Assembly (NCBI GenBank): GCA_035578155.1
Contig: JAPWDM010000005.1
Location: 46,588,954 to 46,652,953 of the forward strand
Direction of reading: 5' to 3'
Origin: Brachynemurus nebulosus
Taxonomy: Eukaryota > Arthropoda > Insecta > Neuroptera > Myrmeleontidae
Length of the DNA stretch: 64,000 bases
Position numbers and translations under genes: made by a program. Within the stretch, counting starts at the first letter, position 1. The number at the start of each line of letters is the position of its first letter. Below, piece after piece: positions 13,084 to 25,712 of the stretch. The notes beneath the pieces were generated by a model. That model was given only the letters and a program-made list of their open reading frames with translations. It ran no database searches and was not told the origin of the DNA.

Positions 13084-14394
13084 CTTTAAGAGGTCACACT
13101 TGAAGGCTTCATAATGCCGTCTTTTATATAATTCGCTTACAGTTTCATCGTCTTTTTTATTTTTTTATTTTATTTACGTTTTTAAGGCACTGAGAAATTT
13201 TAGTAAACTTGATGACGCCATTAAGTTAAGAAATTCCTTTTTCTTAAATTTTGCTTTACGGAAGTGATTTGAATTAGGGTGATTGATTGACTAAGGGTAA
13301 TTTGGATGAGAAACTTTCATTTTTGTTAGCAAAATGACGCAACTCCTTTTATAAATGTGACTGATCTGACAAAAGTCATTCTTCTAGTGATCCTACGTAC
13401 TTAGCTTTCTATATCTATTCGTATTTAGTTTAGAGTTTCAGGGTTTCGAAATTTTTACGGAATCATTTCGGAATTTTTACGAAGGATTTCGAAATTTTTA
13501 AGCTATAAAATTATCTTAGGTAGCCGAACTAATTTAGACAATATCGATTTGGTCGAAAACATAATTCAAAAGTTTAGATTATTTCAAATTTCAAATTTAG
13601 ATAAATCCAAAAAGGAATTTCGATATTTTTATGTCAGAATTCGAAAATTCTCTCAAAATTCTTGAAATTATTTTATTATACTATATTTTCAAAGACGGCT
13701 TCAAAAATTCCTTGCAGATCCACCATTGGCATTGATAAAACTAAACATTAAAATTATATGAAACTATATTCCACAGCGCCTACACCATGATATTACAAAA
13801 CTGGCTTCTCTTCTTTCAACGTTCTGAAATGAAGAAGTAAGTGGATGAAGTGAGTTAATTATGTGACTTGTTTCTCAAAAAGTTATATTTCGTAAAATTT
13901 GGAAGTATCCTACACTGAAATATCAGGTATTATAAGTATTATAACGTAGTATTAGTTTCATTACGTTCAGTAGTTTCATCATGGACACTATACAAGGATA
14001 ACGAATTCATAAGGGGAATTGCCAGAATTGTCCACGCAAATCGTACATATTACGTTTTCTTTTTTCACCACTTGTGGCGCAAATTTCCATATGTACTGTA
14101 ATTTGAAATTTATTTTTATCGCTTACTTCTTTATTTCTGACTATTTTTTTTAATAATTATTAATTTTATTTCCGTTATTTATACTTAAACAACCTAAATG
14201 ACTTATTTTATAATTTTAAATTATTATCTCTATTTCAAACTGCCGTTTCATTCCCCTACCACTTTGGTACATATGGGGCATTAATGCCCCCTTATTTTTA
14301 AAGCCATTGCAGATACACGGAGTTCGTATTCCTTGTGTAGTTTCCATGAATTTTACGTTCAGAAATTCAATAATAAACTAATGAAACTAAAACT

Positions 14395-14545
14395 TCGGTA
14401 TATTTATTAAGAGTGCAGGAGCATGTCAGTATTGAGAAATGTCACTTTCTTTCATTTTTTCTTTAATAATAATAGACATAAATACATACTTTATATACTA
14501 ATTGTAAGAGCATTCTTACGATTAAATTAATATTTCTATTCACTT
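14395..14545. repeat. Dispersed repeat fragment (related to 21960-22040 and 22740-22800)
   Basis: It shares 'catgtcagtattgagaaat' and 'attcttacgattaaatt' words with two stretches near 22 kb, where the two halves are separated by the foldback element at 22380-22730. Confidence 0.4.
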
Positions 14546-15729
14546 CCAATTGGAAGTTATTGTAATGGGTCCGATTTAATTTGGATATATCTCCACGTTT
14601 CAAGGTCATTAGAATCCGAATACATAGTTTTTAGCGTGATGTCTGTGTGTGCGCTCGTTAGTTCGTTTGTTATCGCTATTTGTACAATAAAGTCTTATCT
14701 GCAAATTATATTTCGAATCGGTTACGAGTCGCCATAAAAATTTTCATTTCTTCAACAAACTCACAATTCTTTGAAAATATTTTTAGACGCTTTTGAATAA
14801 CGAACTCATATTTTACTGATCCATATGAACATTAAGGTGATTTATGTTACCACTTATTCCGTTACTTATGATTAAGGAATAATTTTGGAATAAACGCTTG
14901 TACTTTAAAAGTTTAAATTACTCGAAAATGGTATTATTTATCGAAATGTAGCAAGTTTACTTGTTTGTGTGGAATAGTCCGGACAATCATGGTATTAAGA
15001 ATTTTGTTTAAATAATAGTAAATTTAAAAGAACGTGATAGACTCACACGTACCACCTAATATCAAATACGCGTTCCTAAAATATCAATCTGTCATTCAAA
15101 AGCGTCTGAAAAATATTTAGAAAAAAATTTTTTTCATTTCACCCCTTTACAGGGTTGTATCTCTCTTGGTTTTAGAAAAAAAAGTACCCATATTTTTGAA
15201 CGTACTACCAACTCCCGCCTATTACGATACACACTTCTGGACCAGCCTGTATATTTTTCATATAATATGTGTGAAAATGCTTTGATTAATGAAAAACATG
15301 AAAATTAGTTAAATTAAAAGAAAATAATTTAGTGAAAATGGTTATTTTATTTACACGTAGTTGAACAGTAAACAAAACACCGCTACACCGTCTGTCCTTA
15401 CCGACTGAGATGATTTATTTATCCCAACTGACAATAAAATTTTATGTTTACAGTTGCCAATATAAAACAACTGTAAATTGAAACGTTTCATCTCATAATT
15501 CCTAGTAATAAGGATATATAATATTATTAAATAAATAAAAGGCATTAAACATTTTTTGTCATTATACCTATGTATTAATATAATCGAATATATAATATTT
15601 AAATGATAATAAAAGAGAAATTTATATGGCGTCTGATTTCAAAAACTAGTTTGCTTCAAAATAAAAATGAATTCTTTACAACTTCTTTTTGGTTATTTTG
15701 AATCCGTGGCGTATTTACAGTGAGATATA

Positions 15730-16620
15730 GCCTGGGGCAGTAAATATTTGTAAAATGAATTTTCATCACTTTGATAACAAAAACCCAAATTACCCGAATT
15801 TATTTTTATAAAGGTTTTATTTGAAAAAAAAAAGATATTTCTGGATTCAATGACGTCATAAAGTTGAGAAGAATGATGCAACTGAAAACAAACTAGGAGT
15901 TTTCGCAGTGGTTCAGTTTATTTTTATCAAAAACAAGCAGGTAGACCACTAGAAAAAATAGTTTTGTCGAATCAGTTATAGTTCTAAGAGAAGTTTCGTT
16001 ACTTTGATAGCAAAAATGAAAAGTTTACACCCAAATTACCATAATTCAGTTAATTACCTTAACTGAAATCACTTTCATACAGCTTGACTTGAGAAAAAGT
16101 AAATTTTTTGATTTGATGACGTCATCAAGTCTACTAAGATTTTTGAATACCTTAAAAACTGTAAATAAAATATTGAAATATTTAAAGTTTTAATTACTTT
16201 GTCAATTTCACGAAAAATAATATTATTTTACTTAAAGCGTTTTCAGCCTTTTCGGCCATCATCAGAGAAAGGCTGTAAACGCATTAAGTAAAAGAATATT
16301 ATTTTTCATGAAATTGACAAAGTAATTAAAACTTTAAATATTTCAATATTTAAAATGAAATTTCACAAAGTAAATCTCTCAACAGTGAATTATTTTTGTA
16401 AATAAAATGATAGAGTGATGAAACTGGAAACACACTACTGGTTTCCGAAGCCATTCTTATCATTTTTATCAAAATTAAGCATGTAGGACTACTAGAAAAA
16501 TGACTGCTGTTAAATCAGTTAAATGGAATGTCATTATTATGATCGCAAAAATTGAAATTCAAGAAAAAAATATTGCGTTTGCAAACGTTTATGAACATTT
16601 GCAAACATCCAAGAAAAACG
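15730..16620. repeat. CRE-bearing dispersed repeat, tandem copies
   Basis: Two or more diverged units of about 250 bp, related to 42340-42790 and 59815-60310. Each unit has 'ccaaattac' and 'actagaaaaa' words and an intact TGACGTCA palindrome (here 15851-15858 and 16117-16124). A foldback has inserted at about 16168-16395. Class unknown; no open frame. Confidence 0.55.
16168..16395. mobile_element. Foldback element (copy 1)
   Basis: Arms 16171-16249 and 16270-16352 are near-perfect inverted copies of about 78 bp with a 20-bp loop (TTCGGCCATCATCAG). The sequence before it ('ctgtaaataaaat') resumes after it, so it is an insertion. It is related to the foldback at 42905-43130. Confidence 0.65.
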
Positions 16621-16924
16621 ATCGTGAGCTGACCGGCTAAGCTAACAATAATGGTAGGATTTACCATTAGGAGTGGACTACATATAGGAGCTAACAGTAG
16701 AAACAAAGCAGTGCTAGTTAGACTATTGTATCTGCGCCAGTAAGTTTCAACTTTCCTACGAATTTATATTATAATACATATTATGTGTGTAAGTATTAAT
16801 TATATAGGACAGGTAATTTATGGAAGTAGGAAGCAGACCTGTACATACACTGTATACAAATGTACTAATATACGTTTAACCCTTTCAAGATCACTAAATA
16901 CAATAAAAATAAAATTTTGCTTAC

Positions 16925-17107
16925 CAAGTGGTTGTTGAGCATACGTTGGCATAAACGTTTGCATTTGATGTGACGTGCTCGGTAACGGTGTATAAGAGCG
17001 ATGCTGAGGCGATGCGTGTAACGATGGCGTTGTTGAGGTTTGTCGAGATCGCAGAGCATCTCGTTGCGCTTTACGAACTCTTGCCTCCTTTGGATTGTAA
17101 ATGTAAT
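16925..17107 (-). CDS. Exon 2 of the long-intron gene; basic helix segment
   Basis: The exon lies between acceptor CCATGTAG|AT and donor CTTG|GTAAGC. It starts in phase 1 (the split codon with exon 1 gives Asp) and ends in phase 1, so 183 bases fit exactly. It encodes YIYNPKEARVRKAQRDALRS, a charged, probably helical segment that could act as a nuclear localisation or nucleic-acid contact region, followed by a Ser/Thr/Pro/Gln-rich tail ending YAQQPL. It is the most conserved-looking part of the protein. Intron 1 upstream is about 13.3 kb. Confidence 0.75.
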
Positions 17108-17224
17108 CTACATGGATAAAAAATTAAATTAAAAAATTATTAAAGTGGTTGTAAGTTTAATAAAAGCATAAAGCGTAGAAAATATAAGCGAAAAAAAATT
17201 GAAAAATTTCTGTTGTGACGAACA

Positions 17225-17393
17225 AAAACGATTTCTTTATTCAAAGATTAAAAATTTTGGATAAGAAAAATATTTCTTTGAATCCGAAAAAAAAAAATTT
17301 TTTGAAACAAAAAAAGGAAATCCAAAAATTTTTTTTTGATTCAAAGATAAAAAATTAAAGAAGTTTCTATTCTTTGAATAAAGAAATCGTTTT
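17225..17393. repeat. Perfect 23-bp inverted repeat upstream of exon 2
   Basis: The arms are 17225-17247 and 17371-17393, with ATTTCTTTATTCAAAGA and its complement. They lie about 120 bases from the acceptor of exon 2. They could form a hairpin in the pre-mRNA, or may be a small transposon remnant. Confidence 0.6.
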
Positions 17394-18943
17394 GAGAGTG
17401 AAAGAATAAAATACAGTGAATTTTCAAAAAATCAATTTCTTTTTTAAAATTTTTTTTCAAATAAAGAATTTTAAAAGTTTACCAATTTAACAGTTATAAT
17501 AATATTTTTTTTAATATTAAATATTTTTACTCGTAGATGTGCATGAAGATAAATAAATTAAAAAAAAACTATTAAATCACAATTTCTATCAGTTCTATCA
17601 GAATTAAATTTTCGAAATTCATACAGTTTTTAGATCTATCACTGTATTTTAATCCTTTAAATAAATGTTTAAGATAATTTCATTCTTATTCGGGAAAATT
17701 AGTTTTATTTATATGTAGTTATATCAGTGTCTATATTTAACGTTTGTTTTGTTTCATTTTCAAAACGTTGAACTTTATTTTAAAAATCATCACTTATACA
17801 AAAAACAACAAAGTATTTTTATTTAATTTATTTATAATTATAATATAATTAAGCGAAGCATATTATTACGGTTATTATTGTTTTAACAAAATAAATAAAA
17901 CAAAATATAATTAATTAATATTGGTTCAGTAAACAATTAAGTCGTTTACATGATAATATTTATTTATACTCTTCGAGTCAATTGGAGGAGTAAGTCTCTA
18001 ACTTTATTATTACAATTATTTAACTTTCAAACAAGCAACCCATTATTTTCGTCGTAATGTTTTTGTTTTATGATCGTTTTGCCTTGTTTCGTTATGATGT
18101 GAGGTTATGTTATGCTAATGAATGGAACAAAAGTCAAACTCGGAGTACATGAAGCTCTTTGAGTGGTTGTGAGTTAACATAATAAATGAATGAAATCAAC
18201 CCACACACCTTTTTTTCTTATTTATAAAAATATATTTATTTTATTATCCGCAGTAAATTTTGCGGGAAATTAGTGGAAGTATGACGGAATTTAAGGGTTT
18301 TTATTGCATTGTAAATTTCTATATAAATAAGTATCTAATTGTTATAAAATTCAAAATTTTTCATAGTCATGTATGGCTGGTCACACAATAGCTAATACCA
18401 CGTAGTAATGACAATATTATTTTTCATTAAGTTCAACCAGTTGAGCTAAATTATGTACATACACCATCCACGAGTGCGTGAAAAACAACGTTGGCAATAT
18501 GATGTACTACCATAATACTTCACTGAAAATTTTTAAAGCAAAATTTTCTTTTCCACGTCCACAGAGCTTGTAACTTACAAATCTTGACCTCAATTGTGAA
18601 AGTATAAGAGAATATAAGCAAGCTTTCCGTCATTCGGGTATCAACTTAATCCTAATATTTTATTTTTTGGTATCAATTCGCCTTTTGATTACCAAAATTT
18701 CGTTTAAGTAAATAACTTTTTAACGAAGTATGTTAGACTGTTGATGTATCAGAGTCCAAGTATGAGATTTTGATAGGTGGTATGACTGGGCAAAACAATT
18801 TTAACAAAATATTTTAATATTAATCATTTCTATATTTGATAAATGTGAGCGTTACTTTTTATCATTTCTCTAAAAATTCTAAGAACTTAAAAGAGAAATT
18901 AATTAATGAAGTTCAACATGCATAAAATAAAGAATTTTAGTAT

Positions 18944-19020
18944 GTTTCGTGTGGTCTAGAGGGGCAAGACATCTATCTAGTTACTAGGAGATCCTGGGTT
19001 CAATTCCCGGTCGATCCACT
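18944..19020 (+). repeat. tRNA-like sequence (tRNA pseudogene or SINE head)
   Basis: It has an A-box-like TGGTCTAGAGG at about 18952 and a strong B box GGTTCAATTCC at 18997-19007 inside a good T arm (CTGGG...CCCGG). The acceptor stem does not pair, so this is not a working tRNA. It is probably a tRNA-derived SINE or a pseudogene. Confidence 0.5.
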
Positions 19021-19929
19021 TTGATAATTTGCAGTCACTGTGTGATTTTTATTTTAGTGTACTTTATTTTTCTTAGAAAGTTTAAAGTATGATTGGCAAT
19101 CCTTGGTCGTAAATTGAAGACTGCCTGTATATAACTTTAGATTTTGAGGTAAATCGTTGAGGGAAATTACAAAAAATGGTTAGGCTAAAGATTTTAAAAA
19201 TCCTTCCTAAGTACTTTTAGGTTTACAATACTTTTACGATCATAAATTTCCGTTTTTATTTATGGAGTCATAATTATTCACCAATTTGTCAATAGTTAAA
19301 ACATTATAACAATTTATTTCTTATTTACTAAAAATATTAAATGGCGAACGTCCAAATAGTTTTGACAATATCATGGCATACATTAAATATACAAAATAAA
19401 AGAACCATTTATGTAATATTGACAAAGATATAAGCGTTGAGATAACTTGATAAAAATATTTTCTTCTAACAAAACTTTTTTCAGCGCGATGTCGATTTCA
19501 ACAGGTGCTTTTTATATTTGTGATTGTCCTATCTAGTCTTTCGTTCCTAGACAAAGTGAAGCCGGCAAAACGCCAAAACATTTTTCCTATTAGTTTTATT
19601 TCAAACAACTCCTTTACTTTTTCTTTCTTCCTTACTACAAGCTTTTTAAACTTATTGGCGTCTTTCTGAGTTGAGTTTTACAGCGAACGTTCGACGTTTG
19701 AGAGAGAGTAAACATTATATTTATATAGGTATTGTTTAATTTGAATATTTTTTTTTTTTATTAGATAAAAGAATTTAAATTTGAAAGGTTTGAGTAAAGG
19801 TAAGCAAAAAGAAAATTTGTGAGACTTTATCTGAAAAGTGGAAGACTTTCAAACGCGTTTATAACACGTTGCTCAGCTTTTTCAAGCTCACATTTCGCTG
19901 ACTGTATTGAGAAATGTTTTTCAATTTAA

Positions 19930-20240
19930 AATTAAAATTGTTTATTTTATTTCCGACAAAATTCAATAGGTAATCGAATTATCAGTACCGAAATTACTAG
20001 CACTTAAAATTTTTATTCCGTAATTTTAGCAGATGGACGTATGAATTTTTTTTAAATTTTCATTTTTTTTTTTTTTAATAGGAGAATTACCGCAAAAATA
20101 ACAACTAGAGATGTTTTGAACTTCTTTTGACGTCTTTGAAAATCTAAAGATATTTCGATAAAAAATTCAATTTCTTTTCCATTTCCGATACAACCAAATC
20201 GTTAGTACAGACGTAATCGATAGCCTCACACAAAATCCAA
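19930..20240. repeat. Dispersed repeat copy (related to 3590-4000)
   Basis: Diverged second copy of the repeat at 3590-4000, in the same orientation. No coding potential. Confidence 0.4.
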
Positions 20241-20720
20241 AAAAGACTGGTTACATAAATTCCGTGTCTTTTTCCTGGTTTTCTAGAAAATGATTACCCT
20301 GTGTAGAAAGTTTAAGGACTGGAGTATATTAGAAAAACATTTCTTGCTGGAGTATAAACAATTTCGACGTCGAGACAACAATTTTGACGACAAATTTCTG
20401 TCGAGGATCAGGACAATTATTGTCTTAGACCATAATTTTTAAATGCTAAGTCTTGGTTAACAAGGTCTAAATAGATACGAATATTCTTATAACTTTATAA
20501 AGAAAGTTTGAGTACTAGAGAGGTTACAATAATTGAATCGGTTATTGTAGAAAGGGCACATGTTACATTTTTGAATATCTCAGATAGAATAATAAAAAAC
20601 CTTCCCTGTGAAAAAGTATGTAGCTGAAAAGACTTGTAGTGTTTACTAGTAAGAATTTGTATACCTCTAATATTTTTGCTTTAGTTTTAGCTTCTCAGTT
20701 ACTAAGCTTCTAACTCTAAG

Positions 20721-21089
20721 CAGGGCCGTAACTAGGTCTTTAAGGGCCCCGGGGCAGAAAGTACATTCGGGGCCCCTACGCCGCCCCGAGCAAAAACAAA
20801 AATTCCGCCCCCTGGTAAAAAACAAAAGCGGCGACCTTTTTTTTTGCTCATCAGTCGTTTGCCTCCATAATTTTACAGAATTACAGAAATATCGCCCTTA
20901 AAATTACGCCCCCGGCAAAAAAAAAGCGGCGACCTTTTTTTTTTGTTTGCTTGTCAGTCGTTTGCTGCCCTAATTTTACAGAAATACCTCCCTTAAAATT
21001 TGCCAAGAAATTTAGAAATTTTTAATTTCTTGTACACTCTTGGGGGCCCCGCGCAATGCCCCGGCTGCCCTAGCCTAGTTACGGCCCTG
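20721..21089. mobile_element. hAT MITE with exact 8-bp target duplication
   Basis: Termini are CAGGGCCGTAACTAGG and CCTAGTTACGGCCCTG, flanked on both sides by ACTCTAAG (20713-20720 and 21090-21097). The 369-bp body has 'gcggcgacc' and T-tract repeats and no open frame. The 8-bp duplication and CAGGG ends place it in hAT; the exact duplication indicates a fairly recent insertion. Confidence 0.85.
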
Positions 21090-21654
21090 ACTCTAAGCTA
21101 CTTATTATGACTGAAATAATTAAATAAAAAAAAAAACAACACACATGTGCCCTTTTTGAAATAACCGATTCAATTGTACATAGAATGGTTCTTTTTTAAC
21201 ATACCCATCTCCAGTGTTCTCCAGAGAAAACAGGCAAATCGAATTGCTAAATTAGTGAAAAATTGATTTTAAATATCAACACCGGATTTTACGTTTGTGG
21301 TTTTATTAGTATAGTTAGAAATTTCGAAGTGGAAAATTATTTTGAATAAACACAATTTAATTTACATTAAATGTTAACAATTTCCGGTTGGTTGTATGTT
21401 GGCAGCACTGACAAAACAGGAACTTGTGTAAATTACATTATTATTAGGATAGTTCAGTTGTTGTAGCGGTTATGTTCTACACAAAGATCACTGCGAAATT
21501 GTTACCTATATGTAATGTACATAAAGCTTAAATCACACCAACATAATGATTTCCCGTACTAGAACAGTTTTCTTACGTTGAAATTTAAAACAACCGATTT
21601 TTTGAAGTGAAAACTTCTATAGCGAGGATAACACTGCGTGAAAGTGTAATGAAA

Positions 21655-21745
21655 CGTGTGAGGTAAAAGTGTATCGAAATCTGAATTGCGAGAATGTAAT
21701 GAAATCTGTAATGTGAGAATGTAATCAAATCTGAAATGGTTGAAG
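21655..21745 (+). repeat. Short imperfect tandem repeat
   Basis: Three diverged units of roughly 30 bp built on 'gagaatgtaatgaaatctg'. It causes open frames on the minus strand that I do not regard as genes. Confidence 0.5.
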
Positions 21746-22379
21746 GTGGAAACGGTGATGCTTTTGTGATGGTTGTAAGGTGAAACAAACATTAGTGGCT
21801 AGTAGATCATTGCTAAGTGATTAATATTTTATAACAGTTTATGGGGTGAAAATATAATTTAAATTATAATTTTATATTGTTCAAATTATTTATTTGATTT
21901 ATCCACAACAATCTTGATGTGTTATTTTGTATTGTACTATTTAAACTTACATTACCTTCAACTCGGTATGTATAGAAAGTGTACGGCAGCGTGTCAGTAT
22001 TGAGAAATCTTATTTTTAATGAATTTTTAAAAGCTTTTATTTAACTTGCTATGTTAGTATGTTGGTTTAGATCAAATCTTCCAATCAAAATTTAGACAAC
22101 TGCTAATTGAGCTAGAGATTTCAAATTTTGCGTAAGTGTATAACTTTGATGACAATACAACCCTGTATAATTACTTTTATACTAAATTTCCTCAAAACTA
22201 GAATTATTGGTTTTTCGTCTTGTGCAACTTTTTGACATTTTGAACTGTCAAATATTGTCCATTGATTTTATATTGCAGTTTTTAGTTTACATAGTTATAT
22301 TTGATTAGAATAAAATAACCGATTAATAAAATATAGGTAAAAAATTACTTCTTTAAATATTTTTTTTGAATTAACTGTG

Positions 22380-22730
22380 ACAAGACTAAAAAGTATAAAA
22401 TAAATTTAAGTAAAAAAATAGTTTTTTAAAACAAGCTTTTATTTAAAATGAACTAAAATGTATAAAATATCTTTTGAGTGAAGTTTGAAGCAATGTGCAA
22501 CATAATTTATAAAAGCTTGAGGCGTTTAACTACATTTGGTACTTACTAAGGAGTAAAATAGCTACTCAAATCTGAAACGAAAATAATTAATAATAACGCC
22601 TCAAGATTTTATAAATTATGTTGCACATTGTTTTAAACTTCACTCAAAAGATATTTTATATATTTTAGTTCATTTTAAATAAAAGCTTGCTTTAAAAAAT
22701 TTTTTTTTACTTAAATTTATTTTACAATAA
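22380..22730. mobile_element. Foldback element with arms of about 130-150 bp
   Basis: 22425-22515 and 22595-22690 are inverted copies (cores 'acataatttataaaagcttgaggcg' class words and 'gtgaagtt'), with further diverged pairing outward, around a loop of about 90 bp. It splits an older repeat whose pieces lie at 21960 and 22740. Confidence 0.6.
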
Positions 22731-22924
22731 AAATAAATAAACATTTTACTTATTAAAAGCATTCTTACAATTAAATTTATATTTCTATTCACTAAAAATT
22801 AGATAAAAATATCTTTACTTCTATTGTTAATTTGTTATTACCTATCAGTACCTATCTGTCCTTTTTAGACTGTTAAAATTCAAACAAATCTATGGAAACC
22901 AAAGTAAATCAAAATGAATTTTAA

Positions 22925-23888
22925 AGGCCGCTACATACGATCAGTTTTAACCGATAGTGAAAACTGTCAGTTAAAACTGACGTCGCTGTGCCTGCACACA
23001 GGGCCGGATTAACCCTGAGTCCGCCCCTAGGCACCTTGAAAAATGCCGTCCCTACCTTCTGTCTGAAAAAAGGAAATCTTGAAAAAAAAAGTCAATCACA
23101 AATTTTTCTGTCCTGTTTTAAAAATTTGCCGCCGCTATTCCTACCTTTTTTACAAACTTTCTCTTAAAAAGAATAAGTGATGAGCAAAAAAAAAAAAACG
23201 TAAAAACGTTAATTACTCATTTTTTCGTCCTACTTTAAAAATTTACTGTCCCTAAAAATCTCCTGCCCCTAGGCCATGGCCTAGGGAGGCCTATTGGCTA
23301 AGCTGGCCCTGCCTACACACGTTCATATTAAAGCTGTCAGTTAAAATTGAAGACACATCAGTTTCTTACAAGATGTAATGCGTCTACCACTCTTGTCTAC
23401 CATTAGGGATGGTAAATAGGTGCTCACGTGAGAAATATGATTTTCTTAAATTAGTTAATTTTTAAATATCGCAGAGAAACACGCACGGAAATAGGGCAGG
23501 TTCTATCTTTGAAATCTACAAATGTTCGCGCAACAGAGCCAACAGTCATTTTCCATCACTACAGCTAGCATGGCTCCCATCACTGTAGTCAGTTCTAGTT
23601 CTACGTTTTGCTAGACAATCTTGCATGTGTGATGCGGGTATAGTAGGTATGCGTAGGCGTTGGTTAGTATATGTGTTTCTTCAGATCTCAATACGACTGA
23701 TCTAAATTTACCTACACACGCACAGTTTAAACTGAACAGTTCCATCAGTTCAATTAAAAAAATATGTGATGAAATATTTTATCACTTTTAACTGATAGTA
23801 AAAAAACTGTCAGTTTTTTGTCTACACACGATCAGTTTTCTTTGTCAGTTTGAACTGTTCAGTTAAAACTGATCGTGTGTAGTGCCCT
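22925..23888. mobile_element. TIR element (MITE) with a nested hAT element
   Basis: The ends match as inverted repeats of about 30 bp (AGGCCGCTACATACGATCAG and, reversed, AGGGCACTACACACGATCAG). Internal ACTGATCG/AACTGTCAG words recur in both halves. A TTA duplication at the flanks is possible but not clear. It is interrupted by a hAT MITE at 22999-23311. Confidence 0.65.
22999..23311. mobile_element. hAT MITE nested inside another MITE
   Basis: Termini are CAGGGCCGGATTAACC and GGCTAAGCTGGCCCTG. The flanking 8-mers CCTGCACA and CCTACACA match at seven of eight bases. It is 313 bp long with no open frame. It inserted after the outer element at 22925-23888. Confidence 0.75.
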
Positions 23889-24219
23889 TACAGGGGTTAC
23901 TTGCGGCACTGAGCACTGAATCGAACATATTAACACATGTTTCCTAGAGATACCACAGGCATTAAATTTTGAAGCATGAAGACTCCATTTTAGTAAGTCC
24001 AACTTGTAACCACGGAGACTTGTTTATAAATATTAGATAAACCATTAAATTAATGGTTTGACCGCCATTAAAGTAATCTCGTCAGTCAATTTTTTTGCTC
24101 ACATCAGTCAATTTTTTTGCTTCAATTTCTTAATGTATTTGTAATACACAGCATTCTCTCTAATCGATTCTCTCCTCAATGACTTGCGGTAACTTGAAAT
24201 TTTGCTCAAAACATTAAAC

Positions 24220-24335
24220 GCGTTTTTCTTGAAACTACTTTTTCCGACCCGACTGACATAAAATCTCGATTTCTATGCAACTGATTGCCTTCAAATTTGG
24301 TACGAACTTTCAGTTTGGACTTCGAAAAATTAAAA
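24220..24335. repeat. Dispersed repeat (related to 63640-63755)
   Basis: It shares in the same order the words 'gaaactac', 'gacataa', 'atctc' and 'ttgaaatttggtac' class segments with 63640-63755. Unknown class. Confidence 0.4.
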
Positions 24336-25458
24336 ACTATATATGAAAACTTTGAAAGGGTAAAAAATAGCAGGGTTTTCAGACAGCTACCATTTGTTAA
24401 CGTCCTTAATAAACAAACTGTAAAGAAAATGGATAACAAAGACATATATTTTTTTAAATTAGTCTGAAAATGGCCGAGAATGGCATCTCTGGACAAGAAT
24501 ACCATTTGGATAGTTTACAAAAAAGTGTATCACATTACTTACTTCTTATCTTACGAATAATCATATTGGTGTGATTTAAGCTTTATACGTAAGAAACATT
24601 TCACAAGTATTGTTATTTAGCGACAATGGTAAACATGGACCTTCATGAAAAAGACATTTCCATTTATATAAAATAAAAAGTAAAAGCTTTGAATTGAAAG
24701 TGGAAAAAGTTTAAATTAAAATAAATTGAAGATAAATGTCTCTTAAACTCGTTTTCTCACTTCTTCCCCTCACACATCTTTATTTTCAGTGTATATGTCG
24801 TTATACACCGCAGAAAAAAACTGTCAAATGCAGAGAAAATGAGCGAAAGTATTGAGAAATCAATACATGATACAGCGAGCGTCCGAAACCAATTGAACGA
24901 TAATAATATAATGGCGATGGTATACAAGATGAGCAAGATGATGAGGTGGGCAGACAATAAATAAGGTGGAAATGGCAAGTCTAACAATAAGATCCAAAGT
25001 GGTACAATCATAGAATCAAAAGTTCGGGACCACATTTAAAAATATTAACAAGTAATTTTCGAAAAAAAAACATACTAACAACTAGGGTTATGGATTTAGT
25101 AGAAACTCTATTAAATAGCTTATTTTGAAAGTACTTCTGTTGCAGCATCCTGTGTAATATAGCGAATTTCCCAGGACTTACTTTTATAGGAATGACTTCC
25201 TATTACGTAGAAGTTAAAAAAAAATTCGAATTACTTTTCCCGGAATAAATTTCTTTACGTAAAAATTAAAATACATAAATATTTTTTGTTGAAAAAAATT
25301 TTAGATTCAAAAAAGAACAATAAAAAATATGTTAGGTGGTTAAAGTCATATTAATTTTTTTACGTTAATCAATTAACGTTCTCACCAAATTTCATAAAAA
25401 TAGGATGTTTCGTTCGAGAGTTATGCTGGCACATAAAATACGTAGGTATACTCGTATA

Positions 25459-25712
25459 TCGTCGCCTTCCAGGCAATAAGGTCGTATCTCATTTTTAGTG
25501 ATTTTTTAGGAGAGCAGAGAAACAAAAACTTTTGTGACATTTTGTTTTATAAATTTGAATCTACGGTATCAATGTATTTGCAAAATAATATTTTTCAAGT
25601 ACCCACGTTCATTTATGATTTACAAAACAAAATGTAACAGTAGTTCTTATTTTTCTGCTTTCCTAAAAAATCATTAAAAATAAGATACGACCTTATGCCT
25701 GGAAGGCGACGA
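25459..25712. mobile_element. Foldback MITE with TA target duplication
   Basis: Long inverted arms start TCGTCGCCTTCCAGGCAATA and end with the matching complement, GGCGACGA. TA flanks both ends. 254 bp, no open frame. A TA duplication fits Tc1/mariner-type non-autonomous elements. Confidence 0.7.

Larger units (their letters stand above)
7528..16924 (-). other. Intron 2 of the long-intron gene
   Basis: About 9.4 kb. It contains a hAT-like element (8141-8939), a direct repeat pair (10277-10385 and 10619-10725), a mariner remnant (12530-13083), a dispersed repeat piece (14395-14545) and tandem repeat copies with a foldback (15730-16620). Elsewhere I see only AT-rich sequence. Confidence 0.5.

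Noticed and set aside
18944..19020. Functional tRNA gene
   Set aside because: The first seven bases do not pair with the last seven, so no acceptor stem forms.
21559..21792. Overlapping 77- and 67-codon minus-strand frames
   Set aside because: They run through a short tandem repeat in two frames at once, as expected from repetition.
24757..25035. 92-codon hydrophobic minus-strand frame, and the short plus-strand frame opposite it (MSESIEKSIHDTASV...)
   Set aside because: The hydrophobicity of the minus frame mirrors the plus strand's A-rich codons. Neither strand shows a family or reliable splice sites.
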